This document shows, piece by piece, positions 40,947-49,910 of a stretch of 64,000 nt of DNA. The notes below the pieces were generated by a model. The model was not told where the DNA came from. It saw only the letters and a program-made list of their open reading frames with translations, and did not search any database. Positions within the stretch are counted from its first letter, which is position 1. Each line of letters opens with the position of its first letter. The stretch spans positions 368,313-432,312 of the forward strand of contig JAFLKK010000008.1 in assembly GCA_019163375.1 (NCBI GenBank). The letters run 5' to 3'. The position numbers and the translations under genes are program-made. This DNA comes from Paludibacter sp. GTDB lineage: Bacteria; Bacteroidota; Bacteroidia; Bacteroidales; Paludibacteraceae.

Positions 40947-42065
40947 TTGTTGTTTCTCGTATTCATTGAATAGCATATTTGTAAATTCATTAATATCAAA
41001 ATTGTATTTGACTTTAGTTAACTTATATAACATAAGATCTTTTGAATTGATATTATTGAATATGTCATTGTCTTTATACAGCTTTAGTGTCTCTAATGTT
41101 GATTGACTACTTACCATATTAAAGAGTAATAATATTAATTCGTACTTCGATAATTGTGATCTGAAGATTTTAGAATACTTCTCCTTTTCTATATTTGTAG
41201 AAATTGTTTCCAATATATAATATACTGTTCTGAAGTATTGTCCTAGTTGATCTTCATTTTCTATGTATATCATATCTGCAATTCCTTTCATAATATTGAA
41301 AATATAATTATTAAAGTAAAATTTAACAGTTGCATTTTTTAGGACATAAAGTGCATATATATTTAACTCATTATTAAACTTGACATCTTTAAAACTTTCT
41401 ACATTAGGGATGCTAAAATCTTTTTCTTTGAACAGTGATTCAATTCTTTCTTTTAAATTGTAAGCAATTTCTTCTCTAGATATTTGCAAATTATCTGCAT
41501 TAATTCCATAAGACTGTGCAATCTTATGCTGTATTAATAATATTTTAGGATCATCACTTAATTTGAAGTTTTTATCTTTTAAGATACTATCATAAATTAT
41601 ATAAACAAGCATAACTAAACCTTCATCTTTTGTAAATTCAAAGAACGATTTATTCTTTGTTATTAAATCTGCTTGTCTATGATACATTTTCAACATATTG
41701 AAAAATAAATCCCTTTCTTCTCTCTTTACTGCTTGTTCATTTGCTTTTGCTTCTCGTTTATCTGCTTCTTGTTTTGCAAATTTTGCTGCTATTTTAGCTT
41801 CTTGTTCGACTAAAAGTGTTTTTGTTTCTGCTTTATTAGCTCGCTTTTCAGACTGAATTGCTGTAAACAAAACTGCTAAAAATGCCATTAATCCAGTAAT
41901 TGAACCAAAGTAGCTGCCGAAGTTTGCCCAATCAGCAGATTTTTCTGCAAATTTACCGTTAAAATGAAAGAAATATATAATAAGCATTAGTACACATACA
42001 AATGAAAATGCAAAACCTAAAAACCTTAGAGTTTTCATTCCATTAGTCCAATTTCCTTTTCTCAT
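40941..42065 (-). CDS. putAbiC-like abortive-infection membrane protein, second copy
   Basis: The 374-residue protein is a diverged paralogue of its neighbour: same start, two membrane segments, FGSYFGSITGLMAFLAVLFT, the alanine-rich coiled coil (about 70-115) and the core LGQYFRTVYYILETISTNIE and FRSQLSKYELILLLFNMVSS. All Trp codons are TGG. The -7 box TATCTTTG at 42090-42097 sits 25 nt upstream and points this way, so in the lysogen this gene can be expressed without the late promoter. Either redundancy or two different triggers could explain the pair. Confidence 0.72.
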   Translation of the reverse strand: MRKGNWTNGMKTLRFLGFAFSFVCVLMLIIYFFHFNGKFAEKSADWANFGSYFGSITGLMAFLAVLFTAIQSEKRANKAETKTLLVEQEAKIAAKFAKQEADKREAKANEQAVKREERDLFFNMLKMYHRQADLITKNKSFFEFTKDEGLVMLVYIIYDSILKDKNFKLSDDPKILLIQHKIAQSYGINADNLQISREEIAYNLKERIESLFKEKDFSIPNVESFKDVKFNNELNIYALYVLKNATVKFYFNNYIFNIMKGIADMIYIENEDQLGQYFRTVYYILETISTNIEKEKYSKIFRSQLSKYELILLLFNMVSSQSTLETLKLYKDNDIFNNINSKDLMLYKLTKVKYNFDINEFTNMLFNEYEKQQL

Positions 42066-42089
42066 ATCACATTAAATTTGATTGAATCA

Positions 42090-42168
42090 CAAAGATAATA
42101 ATCTAAATTAAATATTTCACATTTTACACCAAATATAGATTTTTGTTAAATATTGTTTTATACCTTTG
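42090..42168. promoter_or_regulatory. Divergent promoter region between late/cargo and early modules
   Basis: On the minus strand TATCTTTG lies at 42090-42097; on the plus strand TACCTTTG lies at 42161-42168 with a TTTTTG about 15-20 nt before. Both match the TAnnTTTG consensus and face away from each other. No obvious operator repeat lies between them. Confidence 0.6.
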
Positions 42169-42193
42169 TGTGAATCTAAAAAATATTACAACT

Positions 42194-42382
42194 ATGAAAT
42201 TAACCTCAATGCAAAACCGAATTACAGTAAGATTAGACAATGATATAAATCAAAGTTTAGAAGTAATGCACCAATCAACCCAAATAGATAAAGCTAAATT
42301 AGTCAGAATGATACTGAAAGACTGATTTAATACAAATGAAGAACTAATAAACAAATACTATGAAGAAACAAAAGCAGAATAA
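42194..42382 (+). CDS. Small ribbon-helix-helix-like DNA-binding protein (recoded)
   Basis: With TGA at 42323-42325 read as Trp, the 62-residue product is MQNRITVRLDNDINQSLEVM...KLVRMILKD-W-FNTNEE. The ITVRLD strand followed by two helices is the CopG/Arc ribbon-helix-helix pattern. It is first in the early plus-strand operon and 26 nt downstream of a -7 box, so an autoregulator is likely. The next gene starts inside its 3' end. Confidence 0.65.
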
Positions 42383-42827
42383 AGAAACACTATTGCAATA
42401 TATCTTTGATTATGGGATAGAAAACACTTGTAAAAATTGAAACATTACAGATGAACAATTAGATAAAATATTGAATCCGATTATTGATTCAGATCCCAAA
42501 ATCAGAAATTTAAAGAGTAAATCAACTACTCTAAATGCTGAAGTATCTAATATCATATCAAAGAACTATAATACACTTTGAGATAAATATGTGAAGGATA
42601 AAGAAAGACTTTCAATGTGTCAAACTTCAGAGGATGTTTTCCATACTACACTTTTAAAAGTAATGGAAGAACTAGCAGAACTTGATGAAAAGCAAGTCCT
42701 AGAATATATAGATTATAAGCTCAAAATGGTGAATTTCCAGATAAAACAAGATCAAAAAGAACTATACAAACATCAAATATATTTGGAAGATGCCAACGAT
42801 CAATCGACCCCAGAAACAGAGGATTAA
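42360..42827 (+). CDS. Unrecognised early protein (recoded)
   Basis: The frame has 155 residues with TGA-Trp at 42438 (ENTCKN-W-NITDEQ) and 42579 (NTL-W-DKYVKD). It is helical and charged, with a coiled-coil-like C-terminal half (LAELDEKQVLEYIDYKLKMV). It overlaps the preceding gene by 23 nt and the HNH gene by 38 nt, so it is certainly part of the early operon. Size and position beside HNH and near terminase suggest a DNA-binding helper, but I do not recognise the family. Confidence 0.75.
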
Positions 42828-43101
42828 ATCTAATAGAACAAAGGAAAGACAGGCTGTGTATAATACCACCAGATGAAAGAAAGTAAGGCTAGCTAAAATG
42901 ATGGACAATCCACTTTGTGAAGTCTGTTTATTAGCTGGAAAAGTAACCCCTGCTGTAGATATACATCACATTGATAGTTTTATGAATTATGAAGGCTTGA
43001 CCCGAATAAATAAAGCCTACGATCCGACCAATTTACAGAGTATTTGCAAGGAATGCCACCAGAGGCTTCACAACCCCCAAATCACCGAATTACCCCTCTA
43101 A
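42790..43101 (+). CDS. HNH endonuclease (recoded)
   Basis: From ATG 42790 the frame is 103 residues. TGA at 42874-42876 gives the expected Trp of the HNH signature: VYNTTR-W-KKVRLAKM. Then CEVCLLAGKVTPAVDIHHID and the zinc-binding CKECHQRLHNP follow. In HK97-like phages this HNH protein cooperates with terminase in genome cutting, often next to terS. Here it is on the opposite strand from the terminase genes. In the standard code only the 67 C-terminal residues would appear. Confidence 0.88.
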
Positions 43102-43339
43102 AATCCCGAAATTTCGGCTACAGCTCACCCTCAATACTATGTTTGTAGAAATATAGAATTTATAGATTTTAAGTGAGTCAATATCGATAACTTTGTATCA
43201 GAATTTAAAAAGAGTAATTGTCGTGAGTTACTACCTTGAATGCTGTTTAATTTGATTTTTTGGAAATTAGGCGTTTAAAATGCGCCTAATTTTTTTAATC
43301 ATTAAACGATAAATCCAAAACCAATCAATAATAAATTAT
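43102..43339 (+). other. Non-coding stretch with inverted repeat
   Basis: This 238-nt gap has no supported gene. GTAATTGTCGTGAGTTAC (about 43214-43231) can fold on itself, and the sequence closes with the terminator listed separately. I looked for a tRNA fold with a TCA anticodon and did not find one. A small regulatory RNA is possible. Confidence 0.4.
43264..43297 (+). terminator. Terminator in the early region
   Basis: AAATTAGGCG (43264-43273) pairs with CGCCTAATTT (43283-43292), followed by TTTT. It separates the first three early genes from the next operon. Confidence 0.85.
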
Positions 43340-43504
43340 ATGTGAAAATACAAGAATGAGATTTATACAACTCAAAAAGAAATCCGAATAAAATGTGGTT
43401 TGTCCGGCTCAGTTTTACGAGCAAAAATAAAAGATAATGAAATAGTAAAAATTGAAAATACAGGTTGCCAAACTTATGAAAACATACACAACAATATCAA
43501 ATAA
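43340..43504 (+). CDS. Small helix-turn-helix-like protein (recoded)
   Basis: TGA directly after the ATG (43343) is read as Trp2: M-W-KYKNEIYTTQKEIRIKC. The 54-residue product resembles a helix-turn-helix (TTQKEIRIKCGLSGSVLRAK). It ends at TAA and overlaps the following gene by 29 nt. Its start is less certain than others because the alternatives are few. Confidence 0.55.
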
Positions 43505-44228
43505 TATAGGGAAATACCTAAATTTTGAAGATACCTTTAGATATGCTTGTTTAGCTTTTACCCCAACGAAAGAGAATAACTCATTTACGGATTCAACATT
43601 TAAACAAATAATGTGATTAACCAAAGATACATCAGAGAATACTATTAAGGATTTTGTAAGTAGACTTAGAAAATCTGGATTTATTGAAATTGAAACTTAC
43701 AACCAAACAGTCCATATTAAAAGGAATAAATACTTTATGAAAAAGGAAACTGAAAACTTTAGAATGATAGGAAATGAAATAATAGAACTTGATTTAAAAC
43801 CAGCACATAAAGGCTTTTTAATACAACTATTTGGTTTGTGTCTCAATAATACAAGAAGATGTGAATTTACAAATACCAAAATTGCGCAACAACTTAATGT
43901 TGTCCCTTCAACTGTAGGAAAATACACAAAAGAACTTATGCAATTAGGACACCTTAAGAAGTTGAAAAAAGGCTATGAAATACAGGGTGAGTATTTTATA
44001 AATGCACTGACACAAAAGGAAAAAGAAAGACTTGAAGAACTAGAATTTGTAAAACAAAAATCTGAAGAGCTTAAGTTTTTATATCCAGATAATTACATTT
44101 CAGAGATAATTGACAATACTAACTGGAGTAATATTGTGCACCCTAAAAAATATATTCAAGCAATTGAAGCCGGAGTTGCAAATTTTCCAAAAAAAGGAAA
44201 AGAAATCATTGAAGAAATTTATTTATAA
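43476..44228 (+). CDS. Helix-turn-helix replication-initiator-like protein (recoded)
   Basis: The frame is 250 residues from ATG 43476; TGA at 43614-43616 gives FKQIM-W-LTKDTSE. The N-terminal part has a winged-helix look (KDFVSRLRKSGFIEIETYNQ), and the second (EFTNTKIAQQLNVVPSTVGK, YTKELMQLGHLKKLKKGYEI) is a clear HTH. Two HTH-like domains in one early protein suggest a replication initiator or early regulator. It is not a polymerase or helicase, and none is seen elsewhere in the prophage. One Trp is TGG (NTNWSNIV). Confidence 0.7.
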
Positions 44229-44361
44229 GCATTTTTAAAATTTTCGATTTTCCACCTACCGGATATTCACCTCGACATCCATACTATAATACCTATCTAT
44301 AATAACTACTATATGGTGCTTTGCACCTTCAAAAAAAATCAACAATTTAAACTAAACGACA

Positions 44362-44544
44362 ATGACAACAGCAATTTTTATTACAGCCTTCGCTTTATTC
44401 TGCATTTGATTAGGTGCTAAAATAGCAGAGTTTATCACAATGAAAAAGATAATCAGATTAAAAAATAAGCAGATAAAACAACTTAGAATGCAAAATCTGA
44501 TAACTAAACAAAGACTTTATATTGAACAATTATTTAAGAAATAG
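44362..44544 (+). CDS. Small membrane-anchored protein (recoded)
   Basis: The 60-residue product has one membrane segment (about 4-20: IFITAFALFCI-W-LGAKI, Trp from TGA at 44407) and a basic tail rich in Lys and Gln (RLKNKQIKQLRMQNLITKQR). It ends at TAG and the next gene starts 1 nt later. Role unknown. Confidence 0.6.
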
Positions 44545-44545
44545 T

Positions 44546-45022
44546 ATGAGATCAAATAGAGAAGAAATAACACTAGATTGAGTAAAAGAGATATTAGCTT
44601 TAAGTGGAATAACAGCAACCGGAACTACAGAACAATATGCTAAACACGATCTGGATTGCTCAAACGGTGGAATAATTGAAGTAAAAGAAAGATGATTAGA
44701 TAAATCTAAGTTTTGACAATACAGTGAACAGGGTTTTATTCTGGAAGATATAAAATATCAGTACTTACTAGGTAAAAAGAGCTTGTACTGTAATGTGTTT
44801 GATTTTTCTGATTTAAAGATAGCTTTGTTTTGAAACGTCAACCAGATAGAAAGTAATATTAGTAGCCTGCTATGTAATGCAACTACTATATTTAGCAATA
44901 ATTCCTATACTAATAAACAAGTCCACCTTGTAAATATAAACCAAACTGCATTCATCTTTTTATATGAAAATGGTGAGTGAATTAGATCAAATAAAGACAC
45001 CCTAATTACCAAATTAAGCTAA
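44546..45022 (+). CDS. PD-(D/E)XK nuclease-like protein (recoded, five TGA)
   Basis: The 158-residue protein needs five TGA codons as Trp (44579, 44693, 44714, 44831, 44978), the highest density in the prophage, and has no TGG. Contexts are TLD-W-VKEI, KER-W-LDKS, KF-W-QYSE, LF-W-NVNQ and GE-W-IRSN. The stretch QYAKHDLDCSNGGIIEVKER has the DX(n)EXK arrangement of PD-(D/E)XK nucleases (Asp about 37 or 39, Glu about 46, Lys about 48). A Holliday-junction or recombination nuclease is possible. The assignment rests on this motif only. Confidence 0.6.
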
Positions 45023-45024
45023 CT

Positions 45025-45279
45025 ATGAAAATACCACAAGAACAAATTACAGAACAGACCCAAAAGATAATGACGGATTTAGAAGTTTATTCTAATCGTT
45101 TGAAAAAATTAAATGAAGAAATAATTATAATGAATCTACTAAAGGAAGATCTATCACTAATAAATTTATGAGGAAATCCAGAAATTGAAATTTGTTTTGA
45201 TTATTTTATGAATCCAAGTCTTTTGAGAAGTACAGTAAGATTAATTATAGATATTGACCCAAATGAAATTACGAAATAA
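45025..45279 (+). CDS. Unrecognised early protein (recoded)
   Basis: The 84-residue product has one TGA-Trp (45169: SLINL-W-GNPEIEI). The N-terminal half is a coiled coil (EVYSNRLKKLNEEIIIMNLL). It lies 2 nt after the nuclease-like gene and ends TAA, so it is in the same operon. Function unknown. Confidence 0.6.
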
Positions 45280-45287
45280 ACCGAACT

Positions 45288-45443
45288 ATGAAAGAACTAA
45301 CAGAACTACAATTTAAAGTAAGTATTGAAGATGCAAACATTCTATTGAATGCACTAAGTACACAACCATTTAATCAAGTTGCCAAACTGATTAACAACCT
45401 ACAAGAACAAGCAAATACACAATTACAACCAATTAAAGAATAA
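45288..45443 (+). CDS. Tiny early protein
   Basis: The 51-residue product MKELTELQFKVSIEDANILL... has no Trp. A short helix-rich sequence (FNQVAKLINNLQEQANTQLQ) is seen. The gene fits the regular spacing of the operon (8 nt after the previous stop, 5 nt before the next start). Function unknown. Confidence 0.55.
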   Translation: MKELTELQFKVSIEDANILLNALSTQPFNQVAKLINNLQEQANTQLQPIKE

Positions 45444-45448
45444 ACAAA

Positions 45449-45772
45449 ATGGCACTAACTAAAAGAATCGACTTTTTAAACGGAGTAGTAACAGAATCAG
45501 CTCATATAGTTATAAGCAATATTACGATTGACTGAGATAATAAAACGGCTAATATCAACGTAAAAACATATCTAGATAAAGCCACAAAAGAAGCAGGTTT
45601 GCAACCTATGCAAACAGATTATATCCATATCTCAGATAATGCGCTTCCAATGCAAACAGAAACACCAGTACTAAACTTTACTACTTACTTTTCAGATGGT
45701 AATACTAAAGTTGATGCTGAAACTTATATGTTGACACTGGATAAATATAAAGATTGTACAATAGTTGAATAA
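45449..45772 (+). CDS. Unrecognised early protein (recoded)
   Basis: The 107-residue product uses one TGA as Trp (45533: NITID-W-DNKTAN). It is beta-rich (VVTESAHIVISNITID, TPVLNFTTYFSDGNTKVDAE) and may form a small structural or single-strand-binding fold, but I do not recognise it. It ends the early operon. Confidence 0.6.
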
Positions 45773-45797
45773 GAATATTTTATAATTTTATTTGTTT

Positions 45798-45831
45798 TTT
45801 GCATTGTAATTAAAAAAATATATTATTTTTG
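45798..45831 (+). promoter_or_regulatory. Promoter of the accessory membrane gene
   Basis: TTTG (45798-45801) and TATTTTTG (45824-45831) are 22 nt apart, slightly long but close to consensus. It lies 51 nt before the start codon at 45883. Confidence 0.55.
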
Positions 45832-45882
45832 CATTTGTATTTTTTGTATTAAAATGATTATAAACCATAAATTGTAACACTT

Positions 45883-46434
45883 ATGAATTGGAAAAACATT
45901 AAAGATTTTTTAGGTAAAAACTTGTTAGCTCTTTTGACATTAGCTGTGGCTGTATATATTGGTATTGCACAAATTAATTTACAAAAGCAACTTTATAGTA
46001 TTGATAAGTTCAATGAAGAAAATCGTGAAAATCGTGAAAATCAAATTGAAAAGACAGACTTGGCAAGGCTCACTCGCTCAATTATTGACCTAATTGACGA
46101 AAGAGACCAAAGGCTTAAAATGAATAATAAAGAAAGCGTAGAGGAAAAACTTCAGCTAATAGCTATATTAAAAGAAAAGGTTGATCTTGGATTAAAAAAT
46201 AAATATTTGTACAAGGACAGTTTACTTTATAGTGACTGTCAAGATATAATTAAAACTTTAAATATTTATGAAGGCTTTTTAAAAAATAAAACCAAGTCAA
46301 AACAAGACGCCGAATTACCTATTCATATGAAGATAATAGTTGAAAATGTTTTTGGTGGAGCAAGAAATACTATGAAGACGATTGAAAGTAAATTTGATTT
46401 AAATTTTGAATGTAGAGTTTTGGATAAAATATAA
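45883..46434 (+). CDS. Membrane-anchored coiled-coil protein, cargo
   Basis: The 183-residue protein has one N-terminal membrane segment (about 12-29: LLALLTLAVAVYIGIAQI) and a long charged coiled coil (about 30-90). The rest is helical. The single Trp is TGG (MNWKNIK). It has its own promoter and its own terminator (46464), and stands between the recoded early operon and the GmrSD-like gene. It resembles the membrane/coiled-coil design of the putAbiC proteins but lacks their core motif. Function unknown. Confidence 0.7.
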   Translation: MNWKNIKDFLGKNLLALLTLAVAVYIGIAQINLQKQLYSIDKFNEENRENRENQIEKTDLARLTRSIIDLIDERDQRLKMNNKESVEEKLQLIAILKEKVDLGLKNKYLYKDSLLYSDCQDIIKTLNIYEGFLKNKTKSKQDAELPIHMKIIVENVFGGARNTMKTIESKFDLNFECRVLDKI

Positions 46435-46463
46435 CTAAATATTTCATTTATGTGTTTACGTTT

Positions 46464-46546
46464 AAAAGGCTGATAGAGAAATTTATCAGCCTTTATTATT
46501 GGAAATTTAATTAAGTGAACAAAAAAAGTTGTAAATTTGCAAATAA
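46464..46546 (+). repeat. Terminator-promoter cassette, copy A
   Basis: The hairpin GGCTGATA...TATCAGCC (about 46468-46491) is followed after 26 nt by AAAAAAAGTTG and the -7 box TAAATTTG (46532-46539). The same layout, with the same 26-nt spacing, recurs at 48914-48993. It ends one cargo unit and starts the next. Confidence 0.8.
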
Positions 46547-46724
46547 TAGAGTGTTGTATTTAGGATTGAAATATAATGTGTTACTTTTTATAATACAATT
46601 ACTGTTACATCATTTATTTCACTATTACACAAGTATTTTTTCAATAAAACGTTTAACTCCCATAGACTTGGTTGTTTGGATAATATGTAGAAAATATCAA
46701 CAATAATAAAAAAAATATCAAAAT

Positions 46725-48872
46725 ATGAATGAGCTAGAATCACTTAAGACAATTTTCAAAGACAGAATATTTAAGATCCCCGATTATCAACGTGGATATG
46801 CTTGGACGAAAAGACAATTAAATGATTTTTGGAACGACCTTGTTAATGTTCCAATGGATAGGTATCATTACACAGGACTGTTATCTCTGAAAAAAGTTGA
46901 TAAGAACGTTTGGACTAACTGGAATGAAGAAAAATGGCTAATTGAAGACAGAGGATTCAAGGCATTTCATATTGTTGATGGACAGCAACGACTCACAACA
47001 TTTGTGATTTTTATTCAAGCAATATCCGAACTAATAGAAAATTTAGAAGAAAATAAAGGGAAAACGGATGATGAAATTTATCTTGGTTCATTTAGTCTAA
47101 AAGCGATAAAAGAGGAATACTTAGTTATTTCAAGACCGCCACAATTTATTATAAGAAGTTATAAATTTGGTTATGAGGTAGATAATCCAAGTTTCAAGTA
47201 CCTGAAACATAGAATATTTCAAGAACAAAATAGTGGTACAATTCAAGAAACATTTTACACTCTGAACTTAGAAAAATCTAAAATATTTTTCAAAGAAAAC
47301 TTAGCAAATTACTATGACAAATATGGGCTAAATGAAGTAGAAGGATTATTCAAGAAAATAACTCAGAACTTAATGTTCAATGTTTATGAAATTAGTGATG
47401 ACTTTGACGTCTTTGTTGCATTTGAAACAATGAATAATAGAGGAAAAAAATTGTCAAATCTTGAACTCCTAAAGAATCGCTTAATTTATCTAACGACTTT
47501 ATATGATGATAATGAGTTAAAAACTGATGAACGAAATTCATTAAGAAAAACAATAAACGATGCTTGGAAAGAGGTGTATTATCAGCTTGGCAGAAATAAA
47601 CGAAATCCGTTAAACGATGATGATTTTTTAGTAGCTCATTGGATTATGTATTTTCAATACACAAGAGAAAAAGGAGATGATTATATTCGGTTTTTATTAG
47701 AACAGAAATTTACACCACAAAATATTTATGCAAAAACCGAAATTATTCTTAGTTCATTACAAGACTTTAAAGAAATAATGGAGGAGGAAGATACAGAACA
47801 AGAACAAGAGGAAGAGGAAGAGGAAGAGGAAGAGGAAATAAATGAAGAGGAAGAGATAACTGTTTTACGCTCAAAATTAGCTCCTAAAGAAATTGAAGAT
47901 TATGTGAACAGTTTAAAATCATCTGCTATTCATTGGTATAACACTCATAATCCTATCAACAACGCCGATTTAACAGCAGAAGAAAGTCGTTGGATTGACC
48001 GACTTAATCGAATTGGTATTATTTATTTTAGACCATTGATAACTACTTCCTTTTTGTCTGAACACATTGATTCAAAAAAGAGAGTTCAATTATTTAAAGC
48101 AGTAGAGCGGTTTATATTTATAGCATTTAGAATGAGTCGTTCTATGGCAAATTACAGGAATAGTGAATTTTTCAAAACAGCAAGGTTGTTAAGGCTGAAT
48201 ACAATCTCAGTAGATGAAGTAATTTGTAGATTAGATAGTTTAATTATCGATGTGTTTTCTTATACCTCCGAAAATGATGATAATTTATACTTTTATTCTG
48301 GATATTTTAAAACGTTCTTAGACAAAAAATTTAAATCAGGTGGCGGTTATTATAATTGGAATGGGCTAAGATACTTCCTATATGAATATGAGATGGAAAA
48401 GGTTCGTCTTAGAGGTAGTCAGAAAATTGATTGGAAACTTTTTGTAAAAGGTGAAAAGGATAAAGTTTCAATAGAACATATTTATCCTCAAACGCCAACA
48501 AACAAATATTGGAAAACTAAATTTAAAGATTATAAAAAATCTCAACAACCAAATTTTCAAGGAACACTTGGAAATCTGCTACCTCTTTCACAAAGTATTA
48601 ATTCAAGTTTGCAGAATGATAGTTTTACTGATAAGAAAACTGCGAAATTCAACGACCGAAAAGAGAAGGTACGGCAAGGATATTCTGATGGGTCACACTC
48701 TGAGATAGAAGTATCTATTTATGAGGACTGGAATCCAGACAACATTCTTGACAGAGGATTAAAACTGCTGGAGTTTATGGAAAAACGTTGGAACTTTAAA
48801 TTTGAAGGCGATTCTACTAAAACGGAATTATTATTCCTAGAATTTATGAATATAGATAATTTAAAAAAGTAA
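46725..48872 (+). CDS. GmrSD-like DUF262/DUF1524 protein
   Basis: The 715-residue protein has an N-terminal DUF262 (ParB-like NTP-binding) domain with DYQRGYAWTKRQLNDFWNDL and HIVDGQQRLTTFVIF (Asp85), and a C-terminal DUF1524 HNH nuclease domain (VSIEHIYPQTPTNKYWKTKF, His585, and LGNLLPLSQSINSSLQN). In between is a Glu-rich stretch (about 345-380). This architecture is that of type IV GmrSD-like restriction, which attacks modified or foreign DNA. All Trp codons are TGG. It has its own promoter (46532-46539). It would defend the lysogen, and must spare its own prophage DNA. Confidence 0.88.
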   Translation: MNELESLKTIFKDRIFKIPDYQRGYAWTKRQLNDFWNDLVNVPMDRYHYTGLLSLKKVDKNVWTNWNEEKWLIEDRGFKAFHIVDGQQRLTTFVIFIQAISELIENLEENKGKTDDEIYLGSFSLKAIKEEYLVISRPPQFIIRSYKFGYEVDNPSFKYLKHRIFQEQNSGTIQETFYTLNLEKSKIFFKENLANYYDKYGLNEVEGLFKKITQNLMFNVYEISDDFDVFVAFETMNNRGKKLSNLELLKNRLIYLTTLYDDNELKTDERNSLRKTINDAWKEVYYQLGRNKRNPLNDDDFLVAHWIMYFQYTREKGDDYIRFLLEQKFTPQNIYAKTEIILSSLQDFKEIMEEEDTEQEQEEEEEEEEEEINEEEEITVLRSKLAPKEIEDYVNSLKSSAIHWYNTHNPINNADLTAEESRWIDRLNRIGIIYFRPLITTSFLSEHIDSKKRVQLFKAVERFIFIAFRMSRSMANYRNSEFFKTARLLRLNTISVDEVICRLDSLIIDVFSYTSENDDNLYFYSGYFKTFLDKKFKSGGGYYNWNGLRYFLYEYEMEKVRLRGSQKIDWKLFVKGEKDKVSIEHIYPQTPTNKYWKTKFKDYKKSQQPNFQGTLGNLLPLSQSINSSLQNDSFTDKKTAKFNDRKEKVRQGYSDGSHSEIEVSIYEDWNPDNILDRGLKLLEFMEKRWNFKFEGDSTKTELLFLEFMNIDNLKK

Positions 48873-48913
48873 TAACCTCAATTATTGTAATAGGTGATAT
48901 TTTTTTTATTTAT

Positions 48914-48993
48914 AAGGCTGCTAGAGAAATCTAACAGCCTTTTTTTATAACAAATAGAATTATGTTATAAAAAAAGTTGTAGATTTGTAAATC
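48914..48993 (+). repeat. Terminator-promoter cassette, copy B
   Basis: GGCTGCTA...TAACAGCC and a T-run are followed after 26 nt by AAAAAAAGTTG and the -7 box TAGATTTG (48980-48987). It is about 80% similar to copy A at 46464-46546. Confidence 0.8.
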
Positions 48994-49146
48994 CTTAGCA
49001 TAGAATATTGTCAATAAACAAAATGTCAATATCAGTGCCTATTACGATAACTACTAAGCTTTATTACTTTAATTTATCAATCTTTTTTCAAATCACTACA
49101 AGCTATGCCATTGTTTGTAGTCCATTGTTTAAATAAATAATTACAA

Positions 49147-49881
49147 ATGAAACCGAAAAAGAAAATAATAACATTTATTAAAGCTATTGATAAACAGTAT
49201 TTTGACAGTTTTATCAATGAAGGTCAAGTTTGTATGAATACTATTAAATGGTTTCGAGAATACGAAAAATATGATTCTAATATAGGAGATGAATTTGAAG
49301 GAGCAAGAATGGTTTGTGGTAAAGATTTTACTATTTCTATTGCAGATCCAATCACAGAATATAATTCTGAAGAAGAACTTAATGAGAAGTTGAAATCATC
49401 AAAATGGAAAAAATTAGGAAAAGGTATCAATCTAAAGCAATTTGATGAAAGTGATAATGCAAACATTTTAAGTTTGTATGCTATTACAACAACTAGCGAT
49501 ATAAATTTTGAAGGCTATTTAGTACCACAAAAATTTGCAGAGGAGTTCACCAATCATAGGTTTGTCATTATTTTAGAACCTATGATTTTCATTTCAAGAA
49601 TGAAGTCAGCGATTTTTGAATTTAACAAATCGTTTAAACACGGATTAGTGAATTATTATACTCTGGATGAAAACTTTGTAGAGAATTTATTATATTTCGC
49701 TAAACCAGAAAAATACTCGTATCAAAGCGAATTTAGGTTAGTTGTTGAAGACCCAAATGCTGTTCAACGTATTTTTAAAATTGGTTCTTTGAAAGAAATA
49801 TGTTTAGAAATTGATATAAATAAGGAATATGTATTTTCTATGATCAACGAAACCCAGTTTTCAATTAAGCAGAAAAATTAA
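49147..49881 (+). CDS. Unrecognised cargo protein with MNT-FREYE motif
   Basis: The 244-residue protein is globular, without signal or membrane segments. It has VCMNTIKWFREYEKYD and GDEFEGARMVCGKD, then FAKPEKYSYQSEFRLVVED towards the C-terminus (about 200-220). I have seen this combination in uncharacterised proteins near phage and defence loci, but cannot name the family. Trp codons are TGG only (IKWFRE, SKWKKL). It follows cassette B and is 29 nt upstream of a second unknown gene, so the pair is probably an operon. Confidence 0.72.
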   Translation: MKPKKKIITFIKAIDKQYFDSFINEGQVCMNTIKWFREYEKYDSNIGDEFEGARMVCGKDFTISIADPITEYNSEEELNEKLKSSKWKKLGKGINLKQFDESDNANILSLYAITTTSDINFEGYLVPQKFAEEFTNHRFVIILEPMIFISRMKSAIFEFNKSFKHGLVNYYTLDENFVENLLYFAKPEKYSYQSEFRLVVEDPNAVQRIFKIGSLKEICLEIDINKEYVFSMINETQFSIKQKN

Positions 49882-49910
49882 ATTGACACGAAAAATAGTA
49901 GAATTATAAA

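Noticed and set aside
42143..42193. Upstream start for the ribbon-helix-helix gene
   Set aside because: The ATG at 42143 lies in front of the -7 box at 42161-42168, so transcripts from that promoter would lack it.
20621..45772. Apparent decay of the phage into pseudogene fragments
   Set aside because: Every break is TGA, flanking fragments stay in the same frame, and no TAA, TAG or frameshift occurs. Decay would give all three.
46515..46706. 63-residue open frame before the GmrSD-like gene
   Set aside because: It begins at GTG inside the promoter cassette and has no family features; it lies in the leader.
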